64,000 nucleotides of DNA, taken from positions 72,724,653 to 72,788,652 of the forward strand of contig NC_065572.1 of assembly GCF_937616625.2 (NCBI RefSeq), given 5' to 3'. Shown piece by piece: positions 27,672 to 39,901 of this stretch. Under the pieces are notes generated by a model. That model had not been told where the DNA came from. It did not search any database and was given only the letters and a program-made list of their open reading frames with translations. The position numbers and the translations under genes are program-made. This stretch comes from Mercurialis annua (lineage: Eukaryota > Streptophyta > Magnoliopsida > Malpighiales > Euphorbiaceae). The stretch's first letter is position 1, and the number at the start of each line of letters is the position of its first letter.

Positions 27672-27972
27672 GCCGGGCTCAGTAGCGAGAGTCTGTAATC
27701 CATGTGGAGGCATTGAGATGATGGAACATTGGGCTAAGTTGCTGGGTCGGGCTGTTTAATGTCTCTCGACTGGCCTGCCCGTTCCAAGCTGTGAGTGGGC
27801 TTAGTGGTTCGGGCGAAGGCTTGGACCATTCTGCTCCTAAAGTTGGAGGGTACCGCGTCAGGCTGGTTTCACAGAGCAGCGATGACCTCCCTCTCACGGC
27901 AGTGGAAGGATAACAGGCCGATGTCATTGCAGTCCAATATGGCCTGGTTGGCTAGCCCTAACTGAACCATCA
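27672..27972 (+). ncRNA. SRP RNA: 7SL RNA (signal recognition particle RNA)
   Basis: RNA scaffold of the signal recognition particle, about 300 nt as expected. The 5' end GCCGGGCTCAGTAGCGAGAG and the following TGTAATCC form the Alu-domain start. TAATGTCTCTCGACTGGCC, then GGGCTTAGTGGTTCGGGCGA, then CCATTCTGCT and CAGGCTGGTTTCACAGAGCA, then GCGATGACCTCC, follow in the order of plant 7SL RNAs. A T run starts at about 27973, the likely Pol III terminator. Promoter elements are intact, so I read this as a real gene and not a retro-copy. Exact 3' end is approximate. Confidence 0.9.
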
Positions 27973-29000
27973 TTTTTATTTTTATTTTATCCTTATTTAG
28001 TTAGGACAATTTTCTTACAAAAATATTGCATTTTTATTTTATCCTTATTTAGTTAGGACAATTTTCTTACAAAAATATTGCATTTATTAAAATATTAGTT
28101 TTGATTTTATCATAGCCGCACTACCGTCAGATGTCCATCGATGAATGTCGGTGGATTTATTATTATTGTATTCATATTAAATTTAGATAAATTTGACAAC
28201 CACTTGATTTCAGCCTTAGCTGAGTCATTATTTTTATTTTATCCTTATTTAGTTAGGATAATCTTTTAACAAAAATATTGGTAATTAAAAAATATTCAAT
28301 TTATTAAAATATTAGTTTTGATTTTATTATAACCGCATTACCGTCATTCGTCGGATGTCCATCGATGAATGTTGGTGGAATTATTATTATTGTACTCATG
28401 TTAAATCTATATCTATACTATATATAAAAGCACGGATGTGGGGGGGGACAGACAAATTTACTGAATAATCCTTTTCAGTTTATTACTAAATAAAGGTTTT
28501 ATAGTCATTAACTAATTAGTTATTTAATTAATCACTACTGTAATTAAAATCCTAATTAGAATAGGTAGCTAAATTATCTCCAATTTAGTTTTTAGTATGT
28601 AAAAAATAACTAAATTCTTTCCAAATTAGTAGGAATGCCATCTTTTAGTTTGATTTAACTATAAAATTAAAATACTGTATTTGGTCAACATATTATTATT
28701 TAAATTTCTATCTTATTATTTTTAAAGATATTATTAATAAAATTAAGTTAATTATTTAATTATGTTCATTATAAAACCAAAAGAAAGATAAATTCAGTAT
28801 GAAAAAAAATTAATGACTAAATATATTATATTTATTTTTACAAAAATTCTTAATTAATTTAATATTAATTATAAATAAAAAATTGATATAATTATAATAA
28901 ATTTACTAATATGTACATTGAAGAGTTACGTTACGAGCCACGTGCATAGCACGTAATGCAAAACTAGTTTAGATAAATGTGACAACCACTTGATTTCAGT
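27955..29000. repeat. Tandem duplication of the 7SL 3' flank
   Basis: A 52-base unit (beginning tttttattttatcc) is repeated directly at 27979 and 28031. A larger unit is also duplicated: taactgaaccatca through gacaaccacttgatttcag (about 27955-28213) recurs as tagctgagtcatta through the same end (about 28216-28405 plus 28968-29000). The second unit is interrupted by a Helitron. The first few bases of the unit come from the very end of the 7SL gene. Confidence 0.75.
28406..28967 (+). mobile_element. Non-autonomous Helitron, 562 bp
   Basis: The 5' end is TCTATATCTATACTATAT and the 3' end is GCAAAACTAG, with a perfect hairpin ACGTGC-ATA-GCACGT ending about 13 bases before the CTAG. The host has A on the left and T on the right, the expected AT target. 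The undisturbed copy of the same host sequence at about 28171-28190 reads ATTAAATTTAGATAAAT, which is exactly the flanks joined with no duplication. Confidence 0.93.
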
Positions 29001-30201
29001 GGATGGATTATTGGATTTAATATTGGTTTTGGATTCGATGTGGATTTTAGATAGTCATATGTATAATATTAACGTGAAATTAAAATATTTAAACTTTAGG
29101 TAAGTTCATCGTGAATTTTATGTAGATTTTCTATTGTTACAATCATGTTAGATAAAAAAAACTAAAATTTTGATAGATATTAGATGGACATTTTTAATTT
29201 TATATTGTTGTATTCATTCCAAATAAAATAGTTTAAATTAAATAAATCTTACGTGATTTTTAAATGAATCTTATATTATATAGTAATGTCATATTCAACT
29301 CAAATGAACTAGATGATTTTTACAGAAATTTTGAATCGACCTTCGATTCTTATATTAGTATTATAGTCAGCAAATTATTGTCGCATCAATGTTAATCGTT
29401 TAGATTTCAACGACCGTCAACCACCGATGCACCATCGTCCTCCGCGCGCCGTCAAACCACCACTTCCTATTTTCAATAAAAACATAAAAAAATATAGGTT
29501 ATAAATGGTTAAAAGACAAAATATCAAATGTAAGCTTGAAAAGTAGGTGATTAAAAGTTGAAACTTGAAATACTAATCTAAAAACAAAACCAAAATTCAG
29601 GAACCTAAGTACTAAATTCAGAGAAGTTCACACATCATCAATATAACTTTTTTTAATACTATAAAGGCAGAAGTAAGAAAAAAAATCCTCCACTTTTTTT
29701 CTAAAAATACATATTATCTCTTTTATTTTTTTGGCACAGTTAAACTCTCGTACTTTTAAAATTGAATAATTAAACCATCATTATTTTAAAAAATAAATTA
29801 ATCTTTTTAATTTACTTTTAGGACACGTATTCCCTCAAAATTTTGCAAATATATTAAACATTACAATTATTTTTGAATTTTTTTTCTATATAATTATAAG
29901 AGACATGTCAGCCATTAGCGAGTGTTTTTAATGGTGTCGGATGAAAGAAGTTATTTATTCTATTTGAAAATAAAAAGAGCTTAATTATATATATATATAT
30001 AAAAAATTGATCTTTACTTTTATAAAAAATACGAGTTTTTTTTTTTTTACCTTTTGTCTACTATAAAACATGAAAAAAAAAAAGAAGAATCTTTGCAATG
30101 CTAAAGTCTTGAGTTGCAGATAGATAAACCTCAAAAATCTCATGTAGAGTGTCCAAGCTTATATCAATGGCCTGCTCTTCGATACTCTAAAACCCCTGAA
30201 A
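29001..30201. other. Intergenic interval upstream of the FtsHi4-like gene
   Basis: AT-rich with no gene. Contains the MITE at 29665-30059. The promoter and leader of the next gene should lie between 30060 and 30201. Confidence 0.55.
29665..30059. mobile_element. MITE (AGGCAGAAGGTAC family), copy 2
   Basis: Ends AGGCAGAAGTA and TACCTTTTGTCT, flanked by ACTATA on both sides. The interior is clearly homologous to copy 3 at 47269-47668: both carry gacatgtcagccatta/gatatgtcagccatta, then gagtgtt and ttatttattctatttgaaaa. It ends about 140 bases before the FtsHi4-like ATG. Confidence 0.75.
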
Positions 30202-33200
30202 ATGAACTTCACAACCCCATATAACCACAATTCCCTACTCTACCCTTCCCCATTTCTACTTCAAACCACTAGAACTTCTGTTCTGCTAAAACCCACAGAT
30301 TCCCGTAAAAAAACAAGCTTTACAGTATGTTCTTCTGCAAATCTAAACGGGTCAGATGGGTTTTCTTGGCCGAGTCTGACTCGGGCATTTCGGCTCGGTT
30401 CGGAGCGGTTTTTTCTCAAACTTGGTGAGTCAGTCAAGAAAGAAACTGGCTTTGATTTAGATGGGACTAATGTGAAACTGGGTGAGTTTGTGGGTTTGGT
30501 TAAGGGTCAAGCTAAAATGAGTGAGGCTGAGTTGATTCGTTTGAGGACTGAGTTTGTTGACTGGAATAGGTGGGAACATTGGAAGGTAATTTATGAATCT
30601 ATATGTGAAATTTAGATACTGAAAGTCTTCAATTTTGAGCTAAAATTAGTCCATTGCAATTCCATTTGAGAATTTTATTGAGAAGCCAAGCTAAGATATA
30701 GTTGTTTGTTGTTCTCAGGACTTCAAGAATTGGAAGCCTTTAAGAGTTGGTGTGTTGTTTCTTTATATAATTGTTGTGATGTTTTCTTGTCGAAGAATTT
30801 ATGTTGCTGTTCGAGCTCCGTACATTAATCGAGAAAGAAAAGAGTTGACAGAGGCTTATATGGAGGCATTGATTCCTGAGCCATCTTCTATCAATGTTAG
30901 AAAGTATGTGAATTTCTCGTTTTCTTGCAAATGAGCACTAGTTTTTGGATGATAAATATCAGGACTTAGGGATATCTATGTGTAACGCGGTTGCAGAAGT
31001 CAATTCGTCTTGTTTTTTGCTAATAAAGTGATGGAAAAAGTAAATGAACTCTTTATTAACTGGATTAGTTTGATTCACTTTTTTTAGAATAGCTTCTGAG
31101 TTTTCTCTATATAAATGTAGGTTTAAGAAAGGCATGTGGAGGAAGGGAATGCCTAAAGGCTTGAAAATGAAAAAATTTATCGAAGGGCCCGATGGAACAT
31201 TGATTCGTGATACTTCTTATGTTGGAGAGGATGCATGGGATGATGATCCAGTGACTCCTGAGGAGAATGTTAAACAAGTTATTGACAATCATATGAGGTT
31301 AAATAAAGAAGAAAAGAAAGTACTGAAGGAAGATTTGGGCATTTCAGGTTAATCTGCGATTATGTTTAAATACGATGCATACTTTGCTTTATGTCCTGAT
31401 TCTTAGGTTTGATTATCCATGTGCATTCTTGATCTTATTGTTCTGACACTGTCTATGTATTGGCATTTTTTCATGTTTGTTTCTCAGGTGATGCTCAAAA
31501 AATGGAAGGAAATTGGCGTGAAAGGCTTCAGAAATGGAAGGAGATACTACAAGAGGATAAAGTAGCTGAACAGTTTGATGCTGAAAATGCAAAGTATGCA
31601 GTTGAATTTGACATGAAAGAGGTTGAAAACAGTCTCCGTAAGGATGTGGCAGAAAAGGTAATTGAAACACAGGGAGCCAGGGCTTTATGGATATCTAAGA
31701 GATGGTGGCGCTATCGTCCGAAGCTTCCATACACTTACTTCCTTCAAAAGCTTGATTGCTCTGAGGTATGCATTCCTCTTCTTCATTTGATGTGTAAGTT
31801 CAAATTTACTCTTTCCAGTCCAGAAGTCATGTAAAGAGACTAGTAAACATAAACAGACTGGCTGGTTCATGCTATTAGTTTTTTTTCTCCAGATAGCTGC
31901 TGTTGTCTTCACAGAAGATCTGAAACGGCTGTATGTAACTATGAAAGAAGGCTTTCCATTGGAATATATTGTAAGTTTTTAGCACATTGTTATCATTAGA
32001 GCAAACTACATGCTTTGATGCTTAGAATTCCTACTTGTTTACATTGGATAGGTTGATATTCCCCTTGATCCATATTTGTTTGAGGCCATCTCGAGTTCAG
32101 GTGTTGAAGTAGATCTCCTCCAAAAGCAGCAAATCCATTATTTTCTGAAAGTTGTGATTGCATTGTTGCCTGGGTTATTGATCCTGTGGCTTATAAGGGA
32201 GTCTGTGATGCTATTACACATCACTTCTAATCGTTTTCTGTACAAGAAGTATAATCAACTTTTTGATATGGCATACGCAGAGAACTTTATCCTGGTATTG
32301 CTCTAATTACTGTTGATGCTTTCATTTTGTACATGCCATTTCTGATTATCCTATGTACCAGCCAGTTGGAGATGTGGGTGAAACAAAATCAATGTATAAG
32401 GAAGTGGTACTCGGCGGTGATGTTTGGGACCTTCTTGATGAATTAATGATATATATGGGCAATCCTATGCAATACTATGAAAGAGATGTGAAATTTGTTC
32501 GGGTAATGGTTTATGATTTTAGTAAATAGATGCAAGTTTCATGCAGATTGTTTGATTTGATAATCTTGTAGCCCTTCTTTGGTAATACAAAATACATCAT
32601 GGCTATATGCATGACAGGGTGTTCTTCTCTCGGGACCTCCTGGAACGGGAAAGACCCTCTTTGCGCGGACACTTGCAAAGGAAAGTGGATTGCCTTTTGT
32701 TTTTGCTTCTGGGGCAGAGTTTACAGATAGTGAAAAAAGTGGCGCAGCAAGGATAAATGAAATGTTTTCCGTTGCTAGAAGAAATGTAAGCGATTACCAT
32801 TTTAATTTGCAAGTGCAATGAGTATCTATGGTATTTCTCTAAAATTAATTAAGGCTAAATGGCCATAATTTTTTGTTCTTTTCTTATTTTATCCTGCAAA
32901 TGCTGCTAAATGATCAATTGTACTTCTTATCTAGAAAGGTACAGATGTTTATTATGACATATTCTCTATAAAGGTACAGATACTAGTCATGTGTATATGC
33001 AGGCTCCTTGTTTTGTGTTTGTGGATGAAATTGATGCTATAGCTGGAAGGCATGCCAGGAAGGACCCACGGAGAAGGGCAACATTTGAGGCTCTGATTGC
33101 TCAACTTGACGGGGAGTGAGTATATTACCTCAGCTTTTCATTTCTCTCTTTTATTTTTTTGTGCAGCGTAAAAAATCACAAACTTTAGCGTGTTTTGCAA

Positions 33201-34398
33201 ATTTAACACAAACTTTTAATTTTGGCAAATTAATACATCAACTTTCAATTTTTTTGCAATTATAGCACCGATCAATTTTCCTTCAGAAAAATAGAGAAAA
33301 ATGATGATGTGTACACCAGGATAACCACACTTCCGGCGTTCACATTAGTATTTTTCTGACGGAAAATTGATTGGTGCTAAAATTGCAAAAACTCAGAAGT
33401 TGATGTATTAATTTGCAGAACTTGAAAGTTTATGTTAAATTTGCAAAACACGCTAAAGTTCGTGATTTTTTTACGCCATTAAGTCTTTTTTATTTTATGT
33501 ACATTTTCACATTGAGCTTTATCTCAAATAGGAAGGACAAAACTGGCGTTGATCGGTTTTCATTAAGACAAGCTGTGATATTCATTTGTGCTACCAATAG
33601 GCCAGATGAATTGGACCTGGAATTTGTTCGTTCAGGACGTATTGATCGCCGTTTGTACATTGGCTTGCCAGATGCAAAGCAAAGACAGCAGATTTTTAGT
33701 GTGCATAGTGCAGGAAAGCAGCTTGCGGAAGATGTAGATTTTGGAAAGGTAAGTCGTGCCACTTACTACTTCACAGTTCTTTACATATGATCAGGGAACA
33801 TTTGTTTGGTCATGGTAGTGTAGGTTGTGGGGAATGGAGTTTTAGTTAATTTTTTGATTAAAGGACTATCCAATGCATATAACTTTGCTCGCTTATCATT
33901 TTATTGAAATCCCTATTAAAAAATTGAACATTTATAATTTTAACTAATATATACTAAAGTTTTCAATAGACAGAAATTTTTCCGCGGTCTATAATTGATT
34001 TAGGATAGAGTTATTTGAATAGACTTCTTGCATCGCAGTTGTTAGTGAAAGGGAAGTTATCACTGTGCAACTTCTCATAATCAATTTTCTCATATGGCTA
34101 ATTCTTTAAGTTTGAATTAATGAACCGAAATTTTATGTTTGATCTACTGATTTCTATGATTCTACAATTGATTTCTCTTTTTGATTTTTCAAAGGTTTTC
34201 ACTTGGATAATGTTCAAAGTGGGAATACTAACCTCTCTTCTTCTATTTTACTGCAGCTGGTCTTCCGTACAGTTGGCTTCTCCGGGGCAGATATCCGGAA
34301 TCTTGTCAATGAAGCTGCAATCATGTCTGTAAGTGTACTCTTGTCAATGAAGTTACAGTCATCTTTGAGTTTCAGTTAAAAAAAAAATGTCTCTCTCT

Positions 34399-34493
<95 letters not shown>

Positions 34494-37126
34494 CATTGTA
34501 TGCGGATCTGAGCATGGGTTTTCCTATAGCTTTCTCTGGGTGTTATTCTCCCTGAGCACTTCTTTAAGAAAGAAAAAAAGGATTGCTTATCTCAGGTTTA
34601 GTATGGAAATCACTTTTTCTTATAGTAAGGTAAGCTGTGAATGCTGTCTCAGTTGAGGTTGAACAGTAAGAACATAATGTCTCATATAATCTCTGAGTAT
34701 CCGACAAAAAAAAATCTCTAGTACAGAATGTCTCATATAATCTCTAAGTACAGAATGTCTCAGATAATCTCTAGTGGAGTTGAGCTGTCATTCGTGCCAA
34801 TGGTTTCCTTAATATCTTTGCAATTTGGGAAGACATAGTTTACTTCATGTTACAGGTGAGGAAAGGGCATTCCGAGATCAGCCAGGTAGACATTGTTGAT
34901 GTTTTAGATAAACAATTGCTTGAAGGCATGGGCGTACTTCTCACAGAAGAAGAACAGCAGAAATGTGAAGAAAGTGTAAGAATGTCCGTTGTTCTTTGCA
35001 GTACGTACAACGTAATTCTGCCTTAATCCTTAATCATATGGCTGGCATATTCTCATATTAGGTGTCATTTGAGAAGAAGAGACTTCTGGCCGTACACGAA
35101 GCTGGTCATATATTGTTAGCTCACTTGTTTCCTCACTATGATTGGCATGCTTTTTCTCAGCTCTTGCCAGGAGGCAAGGTGGATATTCTTTGAATCGAAC
35201 TAATTATTAAATTTATGATGGATGCTATTGAATTATTAACAGCTTTCTTGTTCGTCACGTTCTCTTTTCTATGTGCAGGAAACTGCAATATCTGTGTTCT
35301 ATCCCAGAGAAGATATGATAGACCAAGGCTATACAACCTTTGGCTACATGAAGATGCAAATTGTAGTAACTCATGGTGGACGGTGTGCTGAACGGCTTGT
35401 TTTTGGTGATGACGTTACTGATGGAGGCAGTGATGATCTCGAGAAGATAACGAAGGTAAAATTTAAATGCTGATTCCATGTTCGTATAAAATGATGTTGG
35501 TCTGCTTAAGGGCCTGGTAACCTGCCAACTAATCTGTAAGCAAACTAATCATAAATGATTGGTAAACTATGTCACATATATATTTTTTAGCCAAAACTGT
35601 AAAATGAAAAGAAGAAACCCAACAATAAAAAGGAGATGTAAGTTTTATAGGTTTTGCATGTTTTGGATTCCCTGAAAGATTATCATATATTTCATTGACG
35701 GGCCTTCTGGTTTAAAGCTGTGATCCTTATCAACTTGACTGGTCTTTCCAGATTGCTAGGGAGATGGTAATCAGCCCTCAAAATGCAAGGCTGGGCCTTA
35801 CTCCTCTAACAAAAAGAGTTGGACTCATGGATCGACCAGATAGCTCAGATGGCGGGTTGATAAATTATAGGGTAAGCTTACTCTTTTTCCAGCATCATCA
35901 TGTTGCATTTTTATTAGATTTAATCTGGTTGCTGAACCAGTTTTTGTTCTTCTTTGTGATCTTAGTGGGACGACCCTCATGTAATTCCTGCCGACATGAC
36001 ACCTGAGGTATCTGAGCTCTTTGTTCGAGAGTTGACAAGGGTAAGTTTTGCTTTCTTTTATCTTACATAATTGACATGTATACAGCTAGTGCATAAAAAG
36101 ATGAGATGAGATTGTTGTGATGAGTTGTTTCGTATATGGCCAATAAAAAATGTGCACATAACGAATTATTAAGGCAGTACTCTAGATTCCCAAAATTAAT
36201 CCCTTCAAAAGAAGCAAAGTTTATCTTTGGTGAGATATTTCAAGCATTCAGCTATGCAGATCTAATTAATTATAACTTCAAATAGTGCTAAGAGAATCAC
36301 TCCTAATGCTCTGTTAACTAGTTTAGGTAATGAAAAACTTTTGAACTTCTTGGCTTGAACATTCTACTCTTCATGTCAGTGTTGCCTTTTGGGTGTACCA
36401 AATTTCTCTTTTTACTGAAATAATGAGGCTATATTTTCATGGCAGTATATTGAAGAAACGGAAGAACTTGCAATGAAAGGACTGAGAAACAATATCCACA
36501 TTCTGGATGTGATTGCCAAGGAACTGTTGGAGAAGTCGAGGATAACTGGACTGGTACAGTCCATGATACTTTTGGTTTGATTATGGATTTTCGTGAATAT
36601 TATTTTACAACTATTATCTGTTCCAAGTTCCAACCAACTAATCCTTAAGTTTAATTGATGCTTCGGTCATGAGCCATGACTCTAGTTTGTAGGTCTATCA
36701 CGCACATTAATCCTTCTGTGAATTTTTCCTTTATTCTGCTGGTTTAGATTTTAAAACGGTTACTATCAAATGCTTGGATTTATATTAAATAAAGTGCAAA
36801 TGTGATTCTCTCTGTATTTGGTATTCAAGCTCTGCTCTTGAAACGTTTTCAGGAAGTTGAGGAGATAATGAAGGGACTTTCTCCGACAATTTTTGAAGAT
36901 TTTGTAAAGCCATTCCAGATAAACTTGGAAGAGGTACTAGTCTTTTCATTCCGGAAGCCATTGCTGCTGATTTCAGCCATTGCACCTTGTTTATCATTCA
37001 AGATTAATGACTAATCATCAATCTTTCCTTGTGGGTTAAATTTTACAGGAGGGACCATTGCCTCACAATGATAAACTACGATATCAACCATTGGACGTGT
37101 ATCCTGCCCCACTCCACAGATGTTGA
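30202..37126 (+). CDS. FTSHI4: FtsHi4-like AAA-ATPase/M41 protein, chloroplast envelope, 19 exons
   Basis: Predicted plastid membrane AAA protein; the Arabidopsis relative (At5g64580, EMB3144) is embryo-essential and belongs to the plastid-envelope FtsHi group. From splice reconstruction the protein has about 990 residues. In order: a Ser/Thr-rich transit peptide; hydrophobic segments VGVLFLYIIVVMF (exon 2) and VVIALLPGLLILWLI (exon 6); Walker A GPPGTGKT (32636-32659); Walker B VFVDEIDAIAG; sensor ATNRPDELD; arginine-finger SGRIDRR; HEAGH (about 35098-35112); and DGGSDDLEKIT where FtsH enzymes carry the third zinc ligand. The C-terminus is YPAPLHRC. Junctions keep frame throughout. Intron 9 holds a MITE and intron 11 a long TA repeat. 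The family is often annotated as inactive, so the intact HExxH is notable. Confidence 0.88.
33166..33476. mobile_element. Long-inverted-repeat MITE in an FtsHi4-like intron
   Basis: The left arm GCGTAAAAAATCACAAACTT and its continuation (tagcgtgttttgcaaattta) are mirrored at the right, ending GATTTTTTTACGC. Inner blocks gatcaattttccttcag and ctgacggaaaattgatt also pair. It fills most of the intron between exons 9 and 10, with little sequence beyond it before the next exon. Confidence 0.75.
34402..34490. repeat. (TA)n microsatellite, about 44 units
   Basis: Uninterrupted TA dinucleotides after a short CT run, inside an intron of the FtsHi4-like gene. Expected to be length-polymorphic. Confidence 0.97.
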
Positions 37127-37829
37127 TCAGACACCAAAGGCGGAACATTTATTTATTAACTTGGATCTTGAAGGATCTCAATAGTCATCCACTTAGTTCA
37201 AAAAAGTGAACGTCAGCTGCAGTGTTGAAAAGATATTCATCCATGTTCTTGAGCTCAGAGTTGGAATGGTTTTCCCAACTAAAGAGAAGTAGATTTACAG
37301 GCACGGTTCTTCATCTATGTTCTTGAGCTACCACAGTAAAAATCCGTGCATCATGAGGTGACATCAAGTATCTTCTGGTGATAGAAAGAATCCTGAAATG
37401 GGGCATAACAGTTATAGCATATTAGCATGGAGTATGCCAATTGAATGTTATTTAGCAGTCTGTGAATGCATTGGTATAGAAAGTTCAGTTAGAAAAAAAA
37501 AAGTCGGTGTACATTAATTCATGAGTCGAGTTTTATACTCAGAGAAATGTGTTCTTTCTATTTTTGATTGAAACAAAATCCAGCTGTTATAGTTTTGTGC
37601 TTTTTAACATTCATTGTAAGATTCACTGATAAAATTTGAAACTATTTCAAATATGTTGAGAAAGAAATAAAATGAAATAGAGATCCTTTGTTTGTTGTTT
37701 TTATAAGACCTGCAATGCAAGTATATGGTTCTATGGAATACATTATACATGGTAATTGCTACAATGGCTCCAACGAAAAAATAAGTATAAAACACATTTT
37801 TCAGCAGTTCATGTGATTATACTGCTAAT
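37127..37829. other. Convergent spacer, FtsHi4-like and dienoyl-CoA reductase 3' ends
   Basis: Holds the two 3' UTRs; nothing else is visible. Confidence 0.55.
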
Positions 37830-39901
37830 TTAAAGCTTGCTAGATGGGACCCCAACAGGTGCATCTCTGGATCTCTTCTCCACGGATCGAGAAAGCTGCT
37901 TGACAGCTTCTTTTGGTAGATGTCGGGGGCGGCTCAGCCAAAGTCCACCATCTACAGCTACAGTGGTTCCGTTGACAAATTTACCTTCAAATTTTTTGTA
38001 AACCCGTTAGTTTTTCAAATTCAACAAAATAATTCCCACTCTAAAAAGGAAATTAGGGATATTCTTGAAAGAAAATCTTGACAAATGCAATGCAAACTTG
38101 ACTCTAAATCTTCGAACTTGACAATTAAGTTCCTTAATCTGATAGCTATTTTCTTCTTACAAAGATGCTAATAATGTTAGGATTTACTCAAACCTATCAT
38201 ATACCAACATAGTATAAGAGAGCAAGTGTTGAATGCAGCACGGGAAGAACAAATTACTACAATTATGATGCATTAACCAAATCTCAAAAAAGTACATTCT
38301 AAATTGACTAAAGCGTACAGCTAATGCTACGGATATAGATTTAAATTAGTGATAAAAGTAAAGTAAAGCAAGAGTTAAAATTAGATAGAAGTAAAGTGAA
38401 TAAGGTTCAAACCCGCATCAGAAGCAAGGTAGAGAGCAGCCATAGCAATGTCCCATTTCTCTCCAAGTTTGTATAGTGGCATGTGGTCTCTTGCTTTGCT
38501 ATTTATGTCATCAGGTGCAAGTTTCGTCATGCCAGGGGTATCACCAATAGGGCCAGGAGCAATCCCGTTAACTCTAATATCATAATCCGTGCCCCACTCC
38601 AATGCCAGGTTTCTAGCAATAGCATCAACGGCTGCCTATTGGAAAAATGACATTGTAAGAACTTTTTTCAACTTGATATGGCAAAGATACTACCCAACTG
38701 ATAAGCCATCGGACGAACCTTTGCAGCAGATACATGTATTTGATACCAAGCTGCTGTATAGTGCAAAGTAGCACTAATATTTAAAATAATTCCACCACCG
38801 GAGGAGGTTCGTCCCGGCGCTCCTTTCTTGAGATACTTGAGTGCTTGATGGCACATTGTGAAGGTGCCAACAGCATCAATATCCATAACTGTAACAGATG
38901 GATAAAACAACAGCATTTAGGTCAACACTTGAAACAATCTACAGTCAATAAGTGTATCAAAGGTGGGCATATCCGGTTATCTATACAGCAAGAGAACATC
39001 GAAATCAGGAATGTCGAAAAATAAATGGCAAAATAATTTTTTTACAAGAATAAGTTATAAATGTAGAATCTCGGGGTTTTAGAAGCATTTCGGGAAACAA
39101 AACGAAGCACCAAAACAAAGAATTTGATAAGTTCCCGTGCAACATAGCAAGTGACTAAATGAGCATATTAATGATGCAACAACAATTTACTTAAGGATTG
39201 ATGTTTTAATTGAGGAACCGTGTCTCTACATTTTCACTAATTGATCGATGACATGCCATGATTGACGAGTAATTTTCTGTTTCTTCATTTTGATATTTGT
39301 TTTTAAACCTTTCCAGACCAAAAGAACTCTCTAATTACAAAGAAATGCACAATTAGTTACAAAACCTGTTCGAAATCCATTAGGAGACAAATCCTCAGGC
39401 GACACGAGAAAATTGCCAGCTGCAGCATTGACAAGAATGTCAATCCTACCAAAATGTTTAAATGTAGATTCCACAACTCTCTCAGCATCTCCCTGCTTCC
39501 TAACATCCCCTACAAAGCCAACAGCCTGCAAACATAGCAGCATAGAGAACACATAAACATTACAAATCAGGTCAATCACATACAATCATCAAAACAAGTG
39601 GTTGCTAAAAGGGATAAAGCAGGTAGATCAGAGGAAACATGTGAAATGAGATCAAACCCAAGAAAAAGATGGATTTTTGAATTGAGGGTATGAATAAAGA
39701 TTGATTCTTTCTTACAGGGATGTGAAGGGAATTGAGAGTGGAAACAGCAGAATCAAGAACATTTTTGCGTCTGCCCATGATGGCAACAGAGGCACCATGT
39801 TTTCCGAACTGGGTAGATATCTCAAACCCAATTCCAGACCCACCTCCTGTGATCAAGGCCACTTTTCCCTTCAGTATATTACCCTTAAATGGTGACTCCA
39901 T
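37830..39901 (-). CDS. Peroxisomal 2,4-dienoyl-CoA reductase, 5 exons
   Basis: Short-chain dehydrogenase that reduces 2,4-dienoyl-CoA with NADPH during beta-oxidation of unsaturated fatty acids in peroxisomes. Exons are 39901-39716, 39525-39366, 38888-38719, 38635-38413 and 37984-37830, giving 297 aa. The start is the ATG at 39901 (MESPFKGN). The Rossmann motif TGGGSGIG is at 18-25, NAAAGN follows the second strand, and the active-site lysine is K172 in HVSAAKAAVD. There is no Tyr four residues before this Lys, which is the usual pattern for dienoyl-CoA reductases and not a defect. PGPIGDTPG is the family's post-strand loop. The protein ends SKL, a canonical PTS1 peroxisomal signal. Matches the Arabidopsis At3g12800 (SDRB/DECR) type. 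Confidence 0.94.

Noticed and set aside
27679..27927. Minus-strand open frame of 82 codons
   Set aside because: It is antisense to the 7SL RNA and arises from its GC-rich composition.
38700..38740. Loss of the SDR active-site Tyr in the reductase
   Set aside because: Dienoyl-CoA reductases normally lack the canonical YxxxK Tyr, so this is not an inactivating change.
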